From Streptomyces ipomoeae 91-03 (GTDB lineage Bacteria; Actinomycetota; Actinomycetes; Streptomycetales; Streptomycetaceae): 40,430 nt of DNA. A program made the translations under genes and the position numbers. The stretch lies in NCBI RefSeq assembly GCF_000317595.1, contig NZ_AEJC01000078.1, positions 1 to 40,430 of the forward strand, written 5' to 3'. Below, one piece after another: positions 32,805-40,430 of the stretch. Position 1 is the first letter of the stretch; each line of letters opens with the position of its first letter. The notes under the pieces are model-generated. The model saw nothing but the letters and a program-made list of their open reading frames with translations. It was not told the DNA's origin and ran no database searches.

Positions 32805-33485
32805 TCAGGCACCGTTCGCCACGGTGCCGGGCGCACCGGTCGCGGACCTGGCCTCTTCTTCCGCCGTTGTCCTGATCGCGTGCAGCGCCGCGCGCATGAC
32901 GATGCCGACATCGGGCGACACGACGGTCCAGTATCGGGCGAAGCGCCGGGTGGCGACCGGGTCCGTGCAGGCCGTGCGCGCCTCGTAGGTCAGCAGGGAG
33001 CGCCGGGTGCCGTAGGGGTGGACCACCAGGGCGGCGGCGATTTTCGCCCAGCCGGGCTCCGCGAACTCCGGGAACTCGCCGGGCTCGATCCGCCGCCATT
33101 GGATGGACGGCTGCCACGCCTTGCCGACGGCACCGAAGACCAGCTCTCGCCCAGGATCCTCGCCCAGCCCGACCCACGGTTGCTCCTGCTCGTACTCCCG
33201 CTGCTCCTGGTCGTGCCGGCCCTCCGTGACCGTGTCGAAGAGATCGGCCAACCGCATCGAGGCAGGCGGTGAGGCGGGGTTGCCTCGCAGCCGGTCGGGC
33301 AGGCCGCGTGCCCGGGCGACCAGGTCGAACAGCGGAGAGTGGATCGACAGGAGATCGAGATCGCGTGCTGTCCGATACGTTTGCGGCGGCCCGGCGGCGA
33401 CAGTCGCGCACTCCAGGCGCGTGAACCGGAAGTCCGGCAGAGCGCGGTCGAGCAACAGGGGGCGGGCACCGGTGTCCGTGTCCAT
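32805..33485 (-). CDS. Conserved hypothetical protein
   Basis: A 226-residue soluble protein from ATG 33485, which has a strong GGAGGAGG about 6 bases upstream. Notable parts are LPDFRFTRLECATVAAGPPQTY, a Glu/Gln-rich stretch (HDQEQREYEQEQPW), GRELVFGAVGKAWQP and RRSLLTYEARTACTDP..TRRFARYW. The ending VSPDVGIVMRAALHAIR resembles proteins annotated as START-like regulators of polyketide or stress genes, but I cannot name the family with confidence. It precedes the START-like gene by 85 bases in the same direction. Confidence 0.75.
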   Translation of the reverse strand: MDTDTGARPLLLDRALPDFRFTRLECATVAAGPPQTYRTARDLDLLSIHSPLFDLVARARGLPDRLRGNPASPPASMRLADLFDTVTEGRHDQEQREYEQEQPWVGLGEDPGRELVFGAVGKAWQPSIQWRRIEPGEFPEFAEPGWAKIAAALVVHPYGTRRSLLTYEARTACTDPVATRRFARYWTVVSPDVGIVMRAALHAIRTTAEEEARSATGAPGTVANGA

Positions 33486-33967
33486 CGCAACCTCCTCCGG
33501 CCGACTTCTCCAGTGTCGTCGGTGAGCGTCTTCCCGGCGCGGTAGGGAGGCGAATGCGTGCGGGGCTGGCGCGCATACAGGCTGCGTTGGTTCTGTACGA
33601 CTCGTACGCATGGTCTCGCACAATGGACGAGAGCCGCGAACCGCTCGCCTCGCCGGGATCGTCGTTCAGGGACCGGCGCGGCTCCGAGTGCCCCGGTCGC
33701 ACGGACCGGCAGCCGCATCGCGCCCTCCTGCGATCTGGCTTCTACGCGCCGATGCCCAACCACTGCGTCTGGCGGGCCTGTTGGGCCGGCCCGCCGGCAC
33801 CCAAACGCGGCGGCCCGATGCTCGGCATCCGAAGGGCTCAATTGCCGGAACGACGCGGTGCAGGTCCGCCGCCTCGGCAATCTCCTGCTGGCAGGTGTCC
33901 GTCACCGGCTGCGGGGATGTGACGGCGGGCTGGGGCGCAGCTGTGGTTCAGGTCTGCTGGGGCACGT
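33486..33967. other. Gap with no supported gene
   Basis: About 480 bases between the hypothetical gene and the frameshifted universal stress gene. All open frames here are Arg/Pro/Ser-rich and unlike real proteins. The right part (33750-33960) is downstream of the stress pseudogene. Some of it may be the remains of earlier coding DNA, as elsewhere in the window. Confidence 0.5.
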
Positions 33968-34848
33968 TCACTCCTTGCCGCGCACGACGGCGACGGGGCA
34001 GTGGGCGTGGTGCAGGAGCGCCTGACTGACCGAACCCAGCAACAGGCCGGTGAAGCCGCCACGGCCTCTCGCGCCGGCCACCACCAGCTGAGCCTCGCGG
34101 CTGGCGTCGATCAGGGCCGGGCGGATCCTGGAGCGCACCAGGCGCCGCTCCACCTCGACCTGCGGGTAAGACCCCTGGTAGGAGGCCACCGTCTCATCCA
34201 GCAGGCTCTTTCGGCCTGGCGGAGGTGGTCGATGTCGGCCACGACAGCGGTCAGCGGGTCGCCGGGACCTTCGTAGGCCCGTTCGCTCCAGGTGCTCCAT
34301 ACGTGCAGCGCCACCAGCGGCGCCTTGCGCAGCGCGGCCTCGGCGAACGCGAACTCCACCGCTGCCTGGCCGGCTTCGGAGCCGTCCACCGCCAGCAACA
34401 CCGCACCGGCCGGGTCGGGACGGCCGCGCACCACCATCAGGGGGCAGTGGCCGTGAGCGGCCAGATGTACTGCTGTCGAGCCCAGCAGCAGTCCGGCGAA
34501 GCCGGACAGGCCCCGGGACCCGACCACTGCCAGCGCAGCCGAGCGCGACTCGACCTCCAGCACCTCAAGAGCCTCACCGGCTACTACGGAGCGGTCGATG
34601 TCGATGCCCGGCGCAGCCGCGCGTGCTCGTTCCTCCGCGCGGGCCAGCGCACCCTCCACCATCGGCTCCAGACTGTGCCCTGCCGGGTTCCACGGTGAGG
34701 TACCGCCAGGCAGGTGTCCGGGACGGGCGGCCGAAAGCGTGCACGATCCGCAGTGACACTCCGGCACGTACGCCTCTTGAGCCGCGACGTCAACTGCTTC
34801 GAGGCTGGAGGCCGACCCATCCACCCCGACGATCACCGGATCACTCAC
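33968..34848 (-). pseudogene. Tandem universal stress protein gene with three frameshifts
   Basis: The intact gene would encode two UspA domains (about 290 residues). The N-terminal frame reads MSDPVIVGVDGSASSLEAVD, but around 34760-34785 the homology moves to another frame (SLRIVHAFGRPSRT), returns near 34690-34710 (HSLEPMVEGALARAEERA) and continues through GSRGLSGFAGLLLGSTAVH and VLLAVDGSEAG. A third shift near 34208-34216, in a short T/C run, splits HLRQAER from SLLDETVASYQGSYPQVE; the frame after it ends in GARGRGGFTGLLLGSVSQ and HCPVAVVRG. Both ATP-binding G-x-x-G-x9-G motifs survive. Three shifts suggest a dying gene; sequence error could explain one. An intact relative lies at 35213. 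Confidence 0.8.
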
Positions 34849-34962
34849 TGCTCACTCTCCCATCCCTGACAACCAGCACGCGCCCCTCTGTCAGCTCCCA
34901 GCCTCGGCGCAGCCGCCCACCCAGGCCAGGGGCCATGAGGCTGATTGGGGAGCCGCTCGGCC

Positions 34963-34990
34963 CGCCCTGTATCCCTGACCCGGCAGGGCG
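34963..34990. repeat. Inverted repeat upstream of intact universal stress gene
   Basis: Arms CGCCCTG (34963-34969) and CAGGGCG (34984-34990) with a 14-base loop, nested with CCCTG (34973-34977). The core CCCTGACCCGGCAGGG resembles the CsoR-like site at 28364 but has a one-base-longer centre. It lies in the 364-base divergent region between the two stress genes and may be an operator for one of them. Confidence 0.3.
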
Positions 34991-35212
34991 GGGCGGCCGG
35001 GCTGCTGATCCCTCACCGGGCAGCAGCTCCGCCGCGGACGGCGTCAGTGACGCACGTCCAGCCTGCACCGGCAGGCAACGCCCCGCATGGGGGGAGGCGC
35101 GAGGAACAGTGGCCGGGGATGGGCGAAGCCGTGGCGTGGCGGCGTTCGACGGCTGGGGTCACGCTGGGAGGACAGAGAACGGACGGCGGCGTGGAGACCT
35201 CTTGGAGGTGCC

Positions 35213-36085
35213 ATGACTGGTGCGGACGGGCGTCGGCCGATCGTGGTGGGCGTCGACCCCGATCCCTCGAGGCGGCTGGTGCTCGCCTGGGCCGCCGACG
35301 AAGCGGATCGGCGTGCCCTGCCGCTGCGGCTTGTCCATGCCCAGGGCGTGCCGACCCGCGGATACCGGTCGGGGGAGGTACGGCCGTCCTGGGAGGAGTG
35401 GAACCGGGCGCTGCACGGCCTGGGTGACCAGGTACTCAAGGAGGCGGTCGCCTTCGTCGAGTCCCGGCGGCCGGCGGTGGAGGTGTCGACACTGCTGGCG
35501 GAAGGAGAGCCGGCCTGGGTACTGCGTGAGGAGGCGCGGAGCGCCGCACTGGTCGTGGTGGGATCCTGGCACCTGAGCAGACGGCGCGAGATGTTCACCT
35601 CCGCCTCTGTGGCGCTCCCGCTCACCGCCCACGCTCCCTGCCCGGTGGTGGTCGTACCGGAGCCCGAGCACGTCACCCAGCAGCCGGCGTACGTCGTGGT
35701 CGGCGTCGACGGCAGTCCGCATTCGGCCGCGGCGGTGGATGTGGCGTTCGAGGAGGCTGCCCTGCGCGGAGCGCTCCTGCGGGCCCTGTACGTGTGGCAC
35801 CCGCCGCTCCTCGGTGTCCTGGACGAGGACGCCGCTGTACGGGAGTGCCGCCGGGTGCTGTCCGAGACGGTCGCGGGCCGGACCGCGAGGTACCCGGGAG
35901 TGGAGCTGCACCACGAAGTCGTCCTCGGCCACCCGGTGCGGGTACTGACGGAAGCCTCGGAACACGCGCTGGGCCTGGTCGTGGGAACCCGCGGGCACGG
36001 AGGTTTCACGGGCATGCTGCTGGGCTCGGTGAGCCAGGGCGTGCTGCACCACGCCCACTGCCCCGTCATCACGGTCCCGGTGTGA
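35213..36085 (+). CDS. Tandem-domain universal stress protein
   Basis: A 290-residue cytoplasmic protein with two UspA domains. Domain 1 (about 8-145) begins RRPIVVGVDPDPSRRLVLAW and has the variant phosphate loop VVGSWHLSRRREMFTSASV, missing the second Gly pair of the ATP motif. Domain 2 (about 157-290) begins YVVVGVDGSPHSAAAVDV and has the full ATP motif GTRGHGGFTGMLLGSVSQ. So domain 2 probably binds ATP and domain 1 may not. The ATG at 35213 has TTGGAGG 5 bases upstream, and earlier in-frame codons are not protein-like. Tandem Usps of this kind are frequent in DosR-type regulons; here the gene is near two TrkA genes and a decayed copy of the same family. Confidence 0.92.
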   Translation: MTGADGRRPIVVGVDPDPSRRLVLAWAADEADRRALPLRLVHAQGVPTRGYRSGEVRPSWEEWNRALHGLGDQVLKEAVAFVESRRPAVEVSTLLAEGEPAWVLREEARSAALVVVGSWHLSRRREMFTSASVALPLTAHAPCPVVVVPEPEHVTQQPAYVVVGVDGSPHSAAAVDVAFEEAALRGALLRALYVWHPPLLGVLDEDAAVRECRRVLSETVAGRTARYPGVELHHEVVLGHPVRVLTEASEHALGLVVGTRGHGGFTGMLLGSVSQGVLHHAHCPVITVPV

Positions 36086-36297
36086 GGCGCCGAACGGTGC
36101 CATCCCCTGCCCCGTACGGCCCTGGTGGCGCCGGGCGGCCCGTTCCACGATGAGAGGTCGCTGCCGTTGGGGAGCGGCACACCGGCCGGACGGCCGCCGA
36201 ACTCACTGGAGTCCGTGATGGAAGCCTCACGCAAGGCCCTCCGTGCGATCCGACCGGTTTCGCCGGAACCGAGGACCTCGGCGCCATACGGGTTCGG

Positions 36298-37335
36298 ATG
36301 ATGCGCACCGGTATGGACCCGCTGGTACCAGGCGGAGGGACGGACGCGGCGGTCGACGCGATGGACGACGAGGCGCTGGACACGCTGCTCGCGGAGTCGT
36401 CCGAGCTGCTGCTGTGCCGGGTGAGCCCGGAGCACAAGATGCGGGTGGTCACCGCTTTCCAGCGGCGGGGCGAGGTGGTCGCGGTGACCGGGGACGGTGC
36501 GAACGACGCCCCGGCGCTCAAGCACGCGGACATCGGCGTGGCGATGGGGGCCTCGGGTACCGACGTTGCCCGGGAGGCGGCCTCGATGGTGCTGCTCGAC
36601 GACTCGTTCGCGTCCATCGCGACGGCGGTACGGCTCGGCAGGTCCGTCTACCAGAACATCCGCAAGTTCCTGGTCTACGTCTTCAGCAGCAACATTGGCG
36701 AACTCGGCCCGATCCTGGCGGCGACGTTCGCCGGGTTCCCGCTGGTGCCCGTCAGCGCGGTGCAGATCCTGGTGATCGACCTGGGCTCGGACGTGATGCC
36801 CGCCCTGGCGCTGGGCGCGGAACGGCCAGAGCCGGACGTGATGGACCGCCCGCCGCGCTCCCGGCGCGAGCGGCTGTTCTCGGCCGCGGTGGTGGGACGG
36901 ATCCTGTTCCTGGGCGGCATCCAGGCGCTGGGCGTGTGCGCGGTCTTCTTCTGGCACATCCACTCCTCCGGCATTCCGTTCGACGACTTCACCGAGGACA
37001 GTCCCGTCTACCGTGAGGCCGTGACGCTGGCGCAGGGCGCGATCGTGCTCAGCCAGTTCTTCGTCTCCCTCGCGGTCCGTACCGACCGCCAGAGCATCCT
37101 GAAAGTGGGACTGCGGTCCAACCCGGCCCTGCTGGCGGCGGGCGGCTTCGGCGTCGCCCTCATGGCCGCCATCAGCTATCTGCCCCCGCTGCAGGCCGTC
37201 TTCAACACCGCCCCGCTCGACGCCGCCGACTGGGCGGTCCTCGCCGGGCTCGGCACCCTCCCCCTGATCGCGGACGAGGCCCGCAAGGCATGGCTGCGCC
37301 GCCGCGCGGACCGTCGGAAAGGAGTCCCACGGTGA
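36298..37335 (+). pseudogene. P2-type cation ATPase, C-terminal third only
   Basis: About 345 codons of a Ca2+/Mg2+/Na+-type P-ATPase. The surviving part starts in the P-domain with LLCRVSPEHKMRVVTAF, then VAVTGDGANDAPALKHADIG and GTDVAREAASMVLLDDSFAS, and continues through the last six helices to AWLRRRADRRK. The DKTGT phosphorylation site, actuator domain, first four helices and nucleotide domain are missing, so it cannot pump. In-frame sequence just before (AIRVRMMRTG) may be the degraded GIRVVMMTGDHP block. The end overlaps the first trkA gene in a GTGA junction, implying that a former ATPase-trkA operon lost its 5' part. A retained C-terminal membrane domain might be translated. Confidence 0.85.
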
Positions 37336-37991
37336 AGGTGATCGTCGTCGGCTGCGGACGAGTGGGGTCCATGCTCGCCGGTCTGCTCGCCACCGAAGGG
37401 CACGACGTGGCTGTCGTCGATCGCCGTCCCAAGGCGGCCCAGCGGCTGCCCGACAGCCCCCGCATCCGCTTCCACGAGGGCAACGGCTACAGCCGCGGCG
37501 TCCTCACGGCCGCCGGGGTCGAGCACGCGGACGCCTTCGTGGCCGTCACCTCCGGGGACAACAGCAACATCGTCAGCGCGCGTACGGCGAAGGAGGCGTA
37601 CCGGGTGCCGATCCTCCTCGCCCGCATCTACGATCCCCGGCGCGCCGACATCTACCGCGAACTCGGCATCCCCACCATCGCCAGCGTCCGCTGGACCGTG
37701 CACCAGCTCCATCAGATGCTGCTGCACCGCCACCTGAGCCCCGAACTCAGCTTCGGCAACGGAGAGACCCTGCTCGTCCGTTCGGAACTGCCCGACTACC
37801 TCATCGGGCGGCGGCTGACCGAGTTCGGCATCGACGGTGAGATTCGCGTCGTCGAGGTCACCCGTGGGGGCCGCTCACTGATACCCGCGCACAGCACGCC
37901 CGCCCAGGCGGGCGACCTGGTCACCTTCGCCGTCGCCGCCACCGCGCTCGGCAGACTGCGCGGCTTTCTCGACAAGGAGCTGGGGACGTGA
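37332..37991 (+). CDS. trkA: TrkA-type potassium regulatory protein (first)
   Basis: A 219-residue cytoplasmic gating subunit for potassium transport. The Rossmann N-domain has the NAD(H)-binding loop VVGCGRVGSMLAGLLATEGH and the acidic strand end VAVVDRR. TSGDNSNI and RIYDPRRADIYRELGI follow. The C-terminal TrkA-C domain is about 140-219 (LIGRRLTEFGIDGEIRVVEV). The start is GTG 37332, in a GTGA overlap with the truncated ATPase, and its stop overlaps the next gene. TrkA proteins gate Trk/Ktr channels, but no TrkH/KtrB pore is encoded here. The channel at 3487 is far away. Confidence 0.9.
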   Translation: MKVIVVGCGRVGSMLAGLLATEGHDVAVVDRRPKAAQRLPDSPRIRFHEGNGYSRGVLTAAGVEHADAFVAVTSGDNSNIVSARTAKEAYRVPILLARIYDPRRADIYRELGIPTIASVRWTVHQLHQMLLHRHLSPELSFGNGETLLVRSELPDYLIGRRLTEFGIDGEIRVVEVTRGGRSLIPAHSTPAQAGDLVTFAVAATALGRLRGFLDKELGT

Positions 37992-38647
37992 ACGTGCTCA
38001 TCGCCGGCGCGGGTCGGCTCGGCACCCAGATCGCTCAGGTGCTCTCCGCAGCGCGCAACGAGGTCACCCTGATCGACGTCGACGACGACCGTGTGGCCGA
38101 GTTGGAGAGCAGTATCCCAATGGTGCGGCTGGTCGTGGGAGACGCCTGCGAACCGGCCCTCCTGGAACACGCCGGTGCACTGACCACCGACCTCGTCGTC
38201 GCCACCACCGGGGACGACGAGGACAACCTCGTCATCAGTCTGCTCGCGAAACGGCAGTTCGCGGTGGACCGAGTGGCCGCCCGCGTGAACGACGCCGACA
38301 ACGCCTGGCTGTTCGACGGGCGCTGGGGCGTCGACGCCGCCGTCCCCGCCGCCACCCCGCTGATCTCCCTCATCGAGGAGGCCACCGGGGCCACAGACAC
38401 GGTCGCCCTGCTGCGGCTCAGCAAAGCAGGCGTCGACGTCATCGAAACGGTCATCACGCCACAGTCCAGGGCCGTGGGCCGGGCGCTGGGTGACGTCCGG
38501 CTGCCCGAAGGGACGGTTGTCGCCACGATCGTCCGCGACGGTCAGCCTACTGTGCCGGATCCGGCCATTCGGCTTCAGACCGGGGACGAACTCCTCCTCG
38601 TCTCGCACTCCGCGACCGAGCAGGAGATCCACGCGGCGTTCCAGTGA
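37988..38647 (+). CDS. trkA: TrkA-type potassium regulatory protein (second)
   Basis: A 219-residue paralogue of the preceding gene. It starts with GTG 37988 in a GTGA overlap. The NAD-binding loop is LIAGAGRLGTQIAQVLSAAR, with VTLIDVDDDRVAEL; then TTGDDEDNLVISLLAKRQF. The TrkA-C domain is about 140-219, ending in DELLLVSHSATEQEIHAAF. Paired trkA genes of this kind (as ceoB and ceoC in mycobacteria) act as a hetero-oligomeric ring. Cyclic-di-AMP or NADH might be ligands. The downstream 270 bases to the ABC genes carry no supported gene; the transcript converges on them. Confidence 0.9.
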   Translation: MNVLIAGAGRLGTQIAQVLSAARNEVTLIDVDDDRVAELESSIPMVRLVVGDACEPALLEHAGALTTDLVVATTGDDEDNLVISLLAKRQFAVDRVAARVNDADNAWLFDGRWGVDAAVPAATPLISLIEEATGATDTVALLRLSKAGVDVIETVITPQSRAVGRALGDVRLPEGTVVATIVRDGQPTVPDPAIRLQTGDELLLVSHSATEQEIHAAFQ

Positions 38648-38919
38648 ACCGCCCCGGATTCGGAGGTCCGAACGGCTACCGCCTGCTGTCCTGGCAACCC
38701 AGCGCCGCCAGCTGTCAGGTGTCCCGGCTGCCGACCACCGTTGGAGTGGCGGATTACGGCGACTCGATCTCCGTCGGTTCCGGACTGCGGATGCCGTTAC
38801 CTCTCACTTCCAGGTTTCCCCTGGCCACGCTTCGCTGCCTCGGGGAGAGGCGGTCACCGCGAGGGCCGACGGCACAGCCGCCGCGCCTTGGTGTCATGGA
38901 CGAGGGCGGAGCAGACGGA

Positions 38920-39981
38920 TCACTCCGGTTCCCAGGGCGGGGCGGGGAAGGCTCGGGCGGCGCCGCGCACGCGTAGGCCGACTTCACTACCGAGGGCGTG
39001 GGGTGCCGAGGTCGGGTCGAAGATCCGGGCGAGCACCGGTGTTCCGTCCGTCAGCCGCAGGGCGAGCAGGGCATCGTGGCCCTGGAAGTCACGGCGTACA
39101 ACAGTCGCCGTGATCACTGCGGCAGTGGTGGGCGGGACGACCTCGATCTGCTCGGGGCGCAGCAGTACCCGCCCAGGGGCGGCCGGCGGACAGCCGTCCG
39201 TGGCGACGACCGGCACCAGCCCCAGCGGTGTACGGGCCCGGTCGCCGGTCATCTCGGCGGGCAGCCAGACGGCTTCGCCGATGAAGTCGGCCACCCAGGG
39301 GGTGGCGGGGGAACTGTAGACGCGGTCCGGCGGTCCGCTCTGCACGATCAGGCCGTCGTGCATGACGGCGACCTCGTCCGCGATCGACAGGGCCTCGGCC
39401 TGGTCGTGGGTGACGAGGACGGCTGTGGCGCCGTCGGCGCGCAGTGCCCCGCGTACGTCTCGGCGCACCTCGGCGCGCAGAGCCGCGTCCAGGGCACTGA
39501 AGGGCTCGTCGAGCAGGACGACCGGTGGGCGAGACGCGAGTGCCCGGGCCACGGCGACGCGTTGCTGCTGGCCGCCGGAGAGCTGGTGCGGCATCCGGTT
39601 CTCGAACCCGTCGAGGCCCACGAGCGCCAGTACGGCCTCGGTCCGTCCGGTCCGTCGGCTGTGGCGGTCGAGCCCGTAGGCGACGTTGCCGCGCACTGGG
39701 AGGTGTGGGAAGAGTGCGCCTTCCTGCGGGACCACCGCGATCCGCCGCCGCTCGGGCGGCACAGTGCGGCCGGGCGCGGCGATCCGCTGGCCGTTGAGCC
39801 GGATCTCCCCGGCGTCCACGGCCTCGAATCCGGCGATGCAGCGCAGCAGCGTGGTCTTGCCGCTGCCGGAGGGTCCGAGTACCGCGGTCAGCGTCCCGGA
39901 GTGGACCGTGAGGTCCGCCCCGCGCAGCGCCCGCACCGGGCCGAAGGACTTGTGCACCGCGGTGACGCGCAGCTCCGCCAT
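38920..39981 (-). CDS. ABC importer ATPase (iron/sulfate/spermidine type)
   Basis: A 353-residue ATPase with an N-terminal nucleotide-binding domain and a C-terminal TOBE-like domain. Walker A is GPSGSGKTT, the Q-loop is [12 protein letters not shown], the signature is [15 protein letters not shown], Walker B is [12 protein letters not shown] and the switch His is in [10 protein letters not shown]. The C-terminal part (about 240-353) carries [12 protein letters not shown] and [17 protein letters not shown], typical TOBE segments of Fe3+/spermidine/sulfate importers. It starts at ATG 39981, one base after the permease stop, so the two genes form an operon. The Fe3+ FbpC-like assignment is possible but the substrate cannot be fixed from this protein. 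Confidence 0.92.
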   Translation of the reverse strand: MAELRVTAVHKSFGPVRALRGADLTVHSGTLTAVLGPSGSGKTTLLRCIAGFEAVDAGEIRLNGQRIAAPGRTVPPERRRIAVVPQEGALFPHLPVRGNVAYGLDRHSRRTGRTEAVLALVGLDGFENRMPHQLSGGQQQRVAVARALASRPPVVLLDEPFSALDAALRAEVRRDVRGALRADGATAVLVTHDQAEALSIADEVAVMHDGLIVQSGPPDRVYSSPATPWVADFIGEAVWLPAEMTGDRARTPLGLVPVVATDGCPPAAPGRVLLRPEQIEVVPPTTAAVITATVVRRDFQGHDALLALRLTDGTPVLARIFDPTSAPHALGSEVGLRVRGAARAFPAPPWEPE

Positions 39982-39982
39982 G

Positions 39983-40430
39983 TCAGCTTCCTCCGCCCGG
40001 GGCGAGGACGCCGGTGCGGGCCGACAGCCACCAGGTCGGGACTGCGGCGAGCAGCACCAGCAGGGCGGCGTAGGGTGCGGCGGCCGCGTAGGCGGAGACC
40101 GATGTCTGGGTCCACAACTCGGTGGCGAGTGTGTCCATTCCGGTCGGGCGCAGCAGCAGGGTGGCGGGCAGCTCTTTCATGCAGGTGAGGAAGACCAGGA
40201 CCGCCCCGGCGCCGATGCCGGGCACGGCAAGCGGCAAGGTGACCGTGCACAGTACGTGGGATCTGCGGCGGCCGAGCGAGCGGGCCACCTCCTCCAGCGC
40301 CGGCGGAGCCTGCTGCGCGGCGGTGCCGACCGCTGCTACGGCCAGTGGGAGGAACAGGGCCGCGTACGCGAGGGCGAGCAGCCAGACGCTCTGGTAGAGC
40401 GGGTAGGCCACGTTGATCCCGAAGAACACC
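39983..40430 (-). CDS. ABC importer permease, partial (runs off the window)
   Basis: The C-terminal 148 residues of a binding-protein-dependent permease. The EAA loop is visible as LEEVARSLGRRRSHVLCTVTLP, where the conserved Gly and spacing identify the family. Helices follow at IGAGAVLVFLTCMKELPATLLL (the block CMKELPATLLLRPTG is characteristic of FbpB-like iron permeases) and at PYAALLVLLAAVPTWWL. The gene starts beyond position 40430. It is upstream of the ATPase gene in one operon. Confidence 0.9.
   Translation of the reverse strand, partial: VFFGINVAYPLYQSVWLLALAYAALFLPLAVAAVGTAAQQAPPALEEVARSLGRRRSHVLCTVTLPLAVPGIGAGAVLVFLTCMKELPATLLLRPTGMDTLATELWTQTSVSAYAAAAPYAALLVLLAAVPTWWLSARTGVLAPGGGS

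Noticed and set aside
33554..34029. Plus-strand ORFs of 120-155 residues in the gap before the stress genes
   Set aside because: All three overlapping frames are Arg/Pro/Ser-rich with no family resemblance, and no ribosome site stands out.
34841..36963. Long minus-strand frame opposite the intact universal stress gene and ATPase fragment
   Set aside because: Antisense shadow of recognisable genes with low-complexity Ser/Arg content.
1..40430. CRISPR array, tRNA, rRNA, insertion sequence, prophage or toxin-antitoxin genes
   Set aside because: I saw no regularly spaced direct repeats, no cloverleaf-like sequence, and no transposase, integrase or toxin motif on either strand. A tool-based scan could still find a weak candidate.

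Overview
The window comes from a high-GC actinomycete, most likely Streptomyces or a close relative. G/C is strongly preferred at third codon positions, GTG starts are common, genes overlap by ATGA or GTGA, and the families are typical of that group (DUF6153, DUF305 lipoproteins, an Acg-like nitroreductase, universal stress proteins, CsoR). I saw no rRNA, tRNA, CRISPR array, transposase or phage gene. All identifications are from reading the sequence; no database search was run.

Layout. (1) 0.2-11.3 kb is an anaerobic carbon module: pyruvate formate-lyase (pflB) with its activase (pflA) on the plus strand, then a two-TM potassium channel, bifunctional aldehyde/alcohol dehydrogenase (adhE) and pyruvate phosphate dikinase (ppdK) on the minus strand. 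Around them lie gene remnants: a response-regulator N-terminus, a CBS-domain C-terminus, a zinc alcohol dehydrogenase C-terminal piece and one unidentified C-terminus. (2) 11.5-21.1 kb is metal and redox related: two DUF6153 His-rich proteins, a DUF305 lipoprotein, a beta-propeller lipoprotein, two membrane proteins, an Acg-like nitroreductase, a His-tailed membrane protein, a P1B ATPase with a CPD motif, and a cupredoxin lipoprotein. (3) 21.2-26.0 kb is an envelope-stress operon, pspA-pspAA-htpX-pspAB, followed by an ABC ATPase and permease. (4) 26.2-28.2 kb is a run of small membrane proteins (SHOCT, DUF2933, ICMT-type methyltransferase, a tiny coupled ORF). (5) 28.3-31.6 kb is a divergent promoter region, a cupredoxin-P1B-ATPase-YHS fusion protein, and csoR. 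(6) 31.7-38.6 kb holds two START-like or hypothetical genes, a multiply frameshifted universal stress gene, an intact tandem universal stress gene, the C-terminal third of a P2-type cation ATPase, and two TrkA-type potassium regulators. (7) 38.9 kb to the end is the ATPase and part of the permease of an iron/thiamine/sulfate-type ABC importer.

How it may work together (inference). PFL, AdhE and PPDK would let an otherwise respiring actinomycete process pyruvate without oxygen: formate plus acetyl-CoA, then NADH disposal to ethanol, with PPDK interconverting pyruvate and PEP. Universal stress proteins, an Acg-like nitroreductase and potassium regulators are the kind of cargo seen in DosR/DevR hypoxia regulons. 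Three perfect GGGCC-N4-GGCCC palindromes, resembling the DosR box, sit upstream of pflB, adhE and the copper ATPase operon. Copper export fits the same setting, because Cu(I) is more toxic when reducing conditions prevail. The most interesting candidates are this hypoxia/fermentation/copper island as a unit, and the cupredoxin-ATPase-YHS fusion. Many neighbours are in decay, so the island is either being remodelled or, for single-base shifts, the sequence contains errors.
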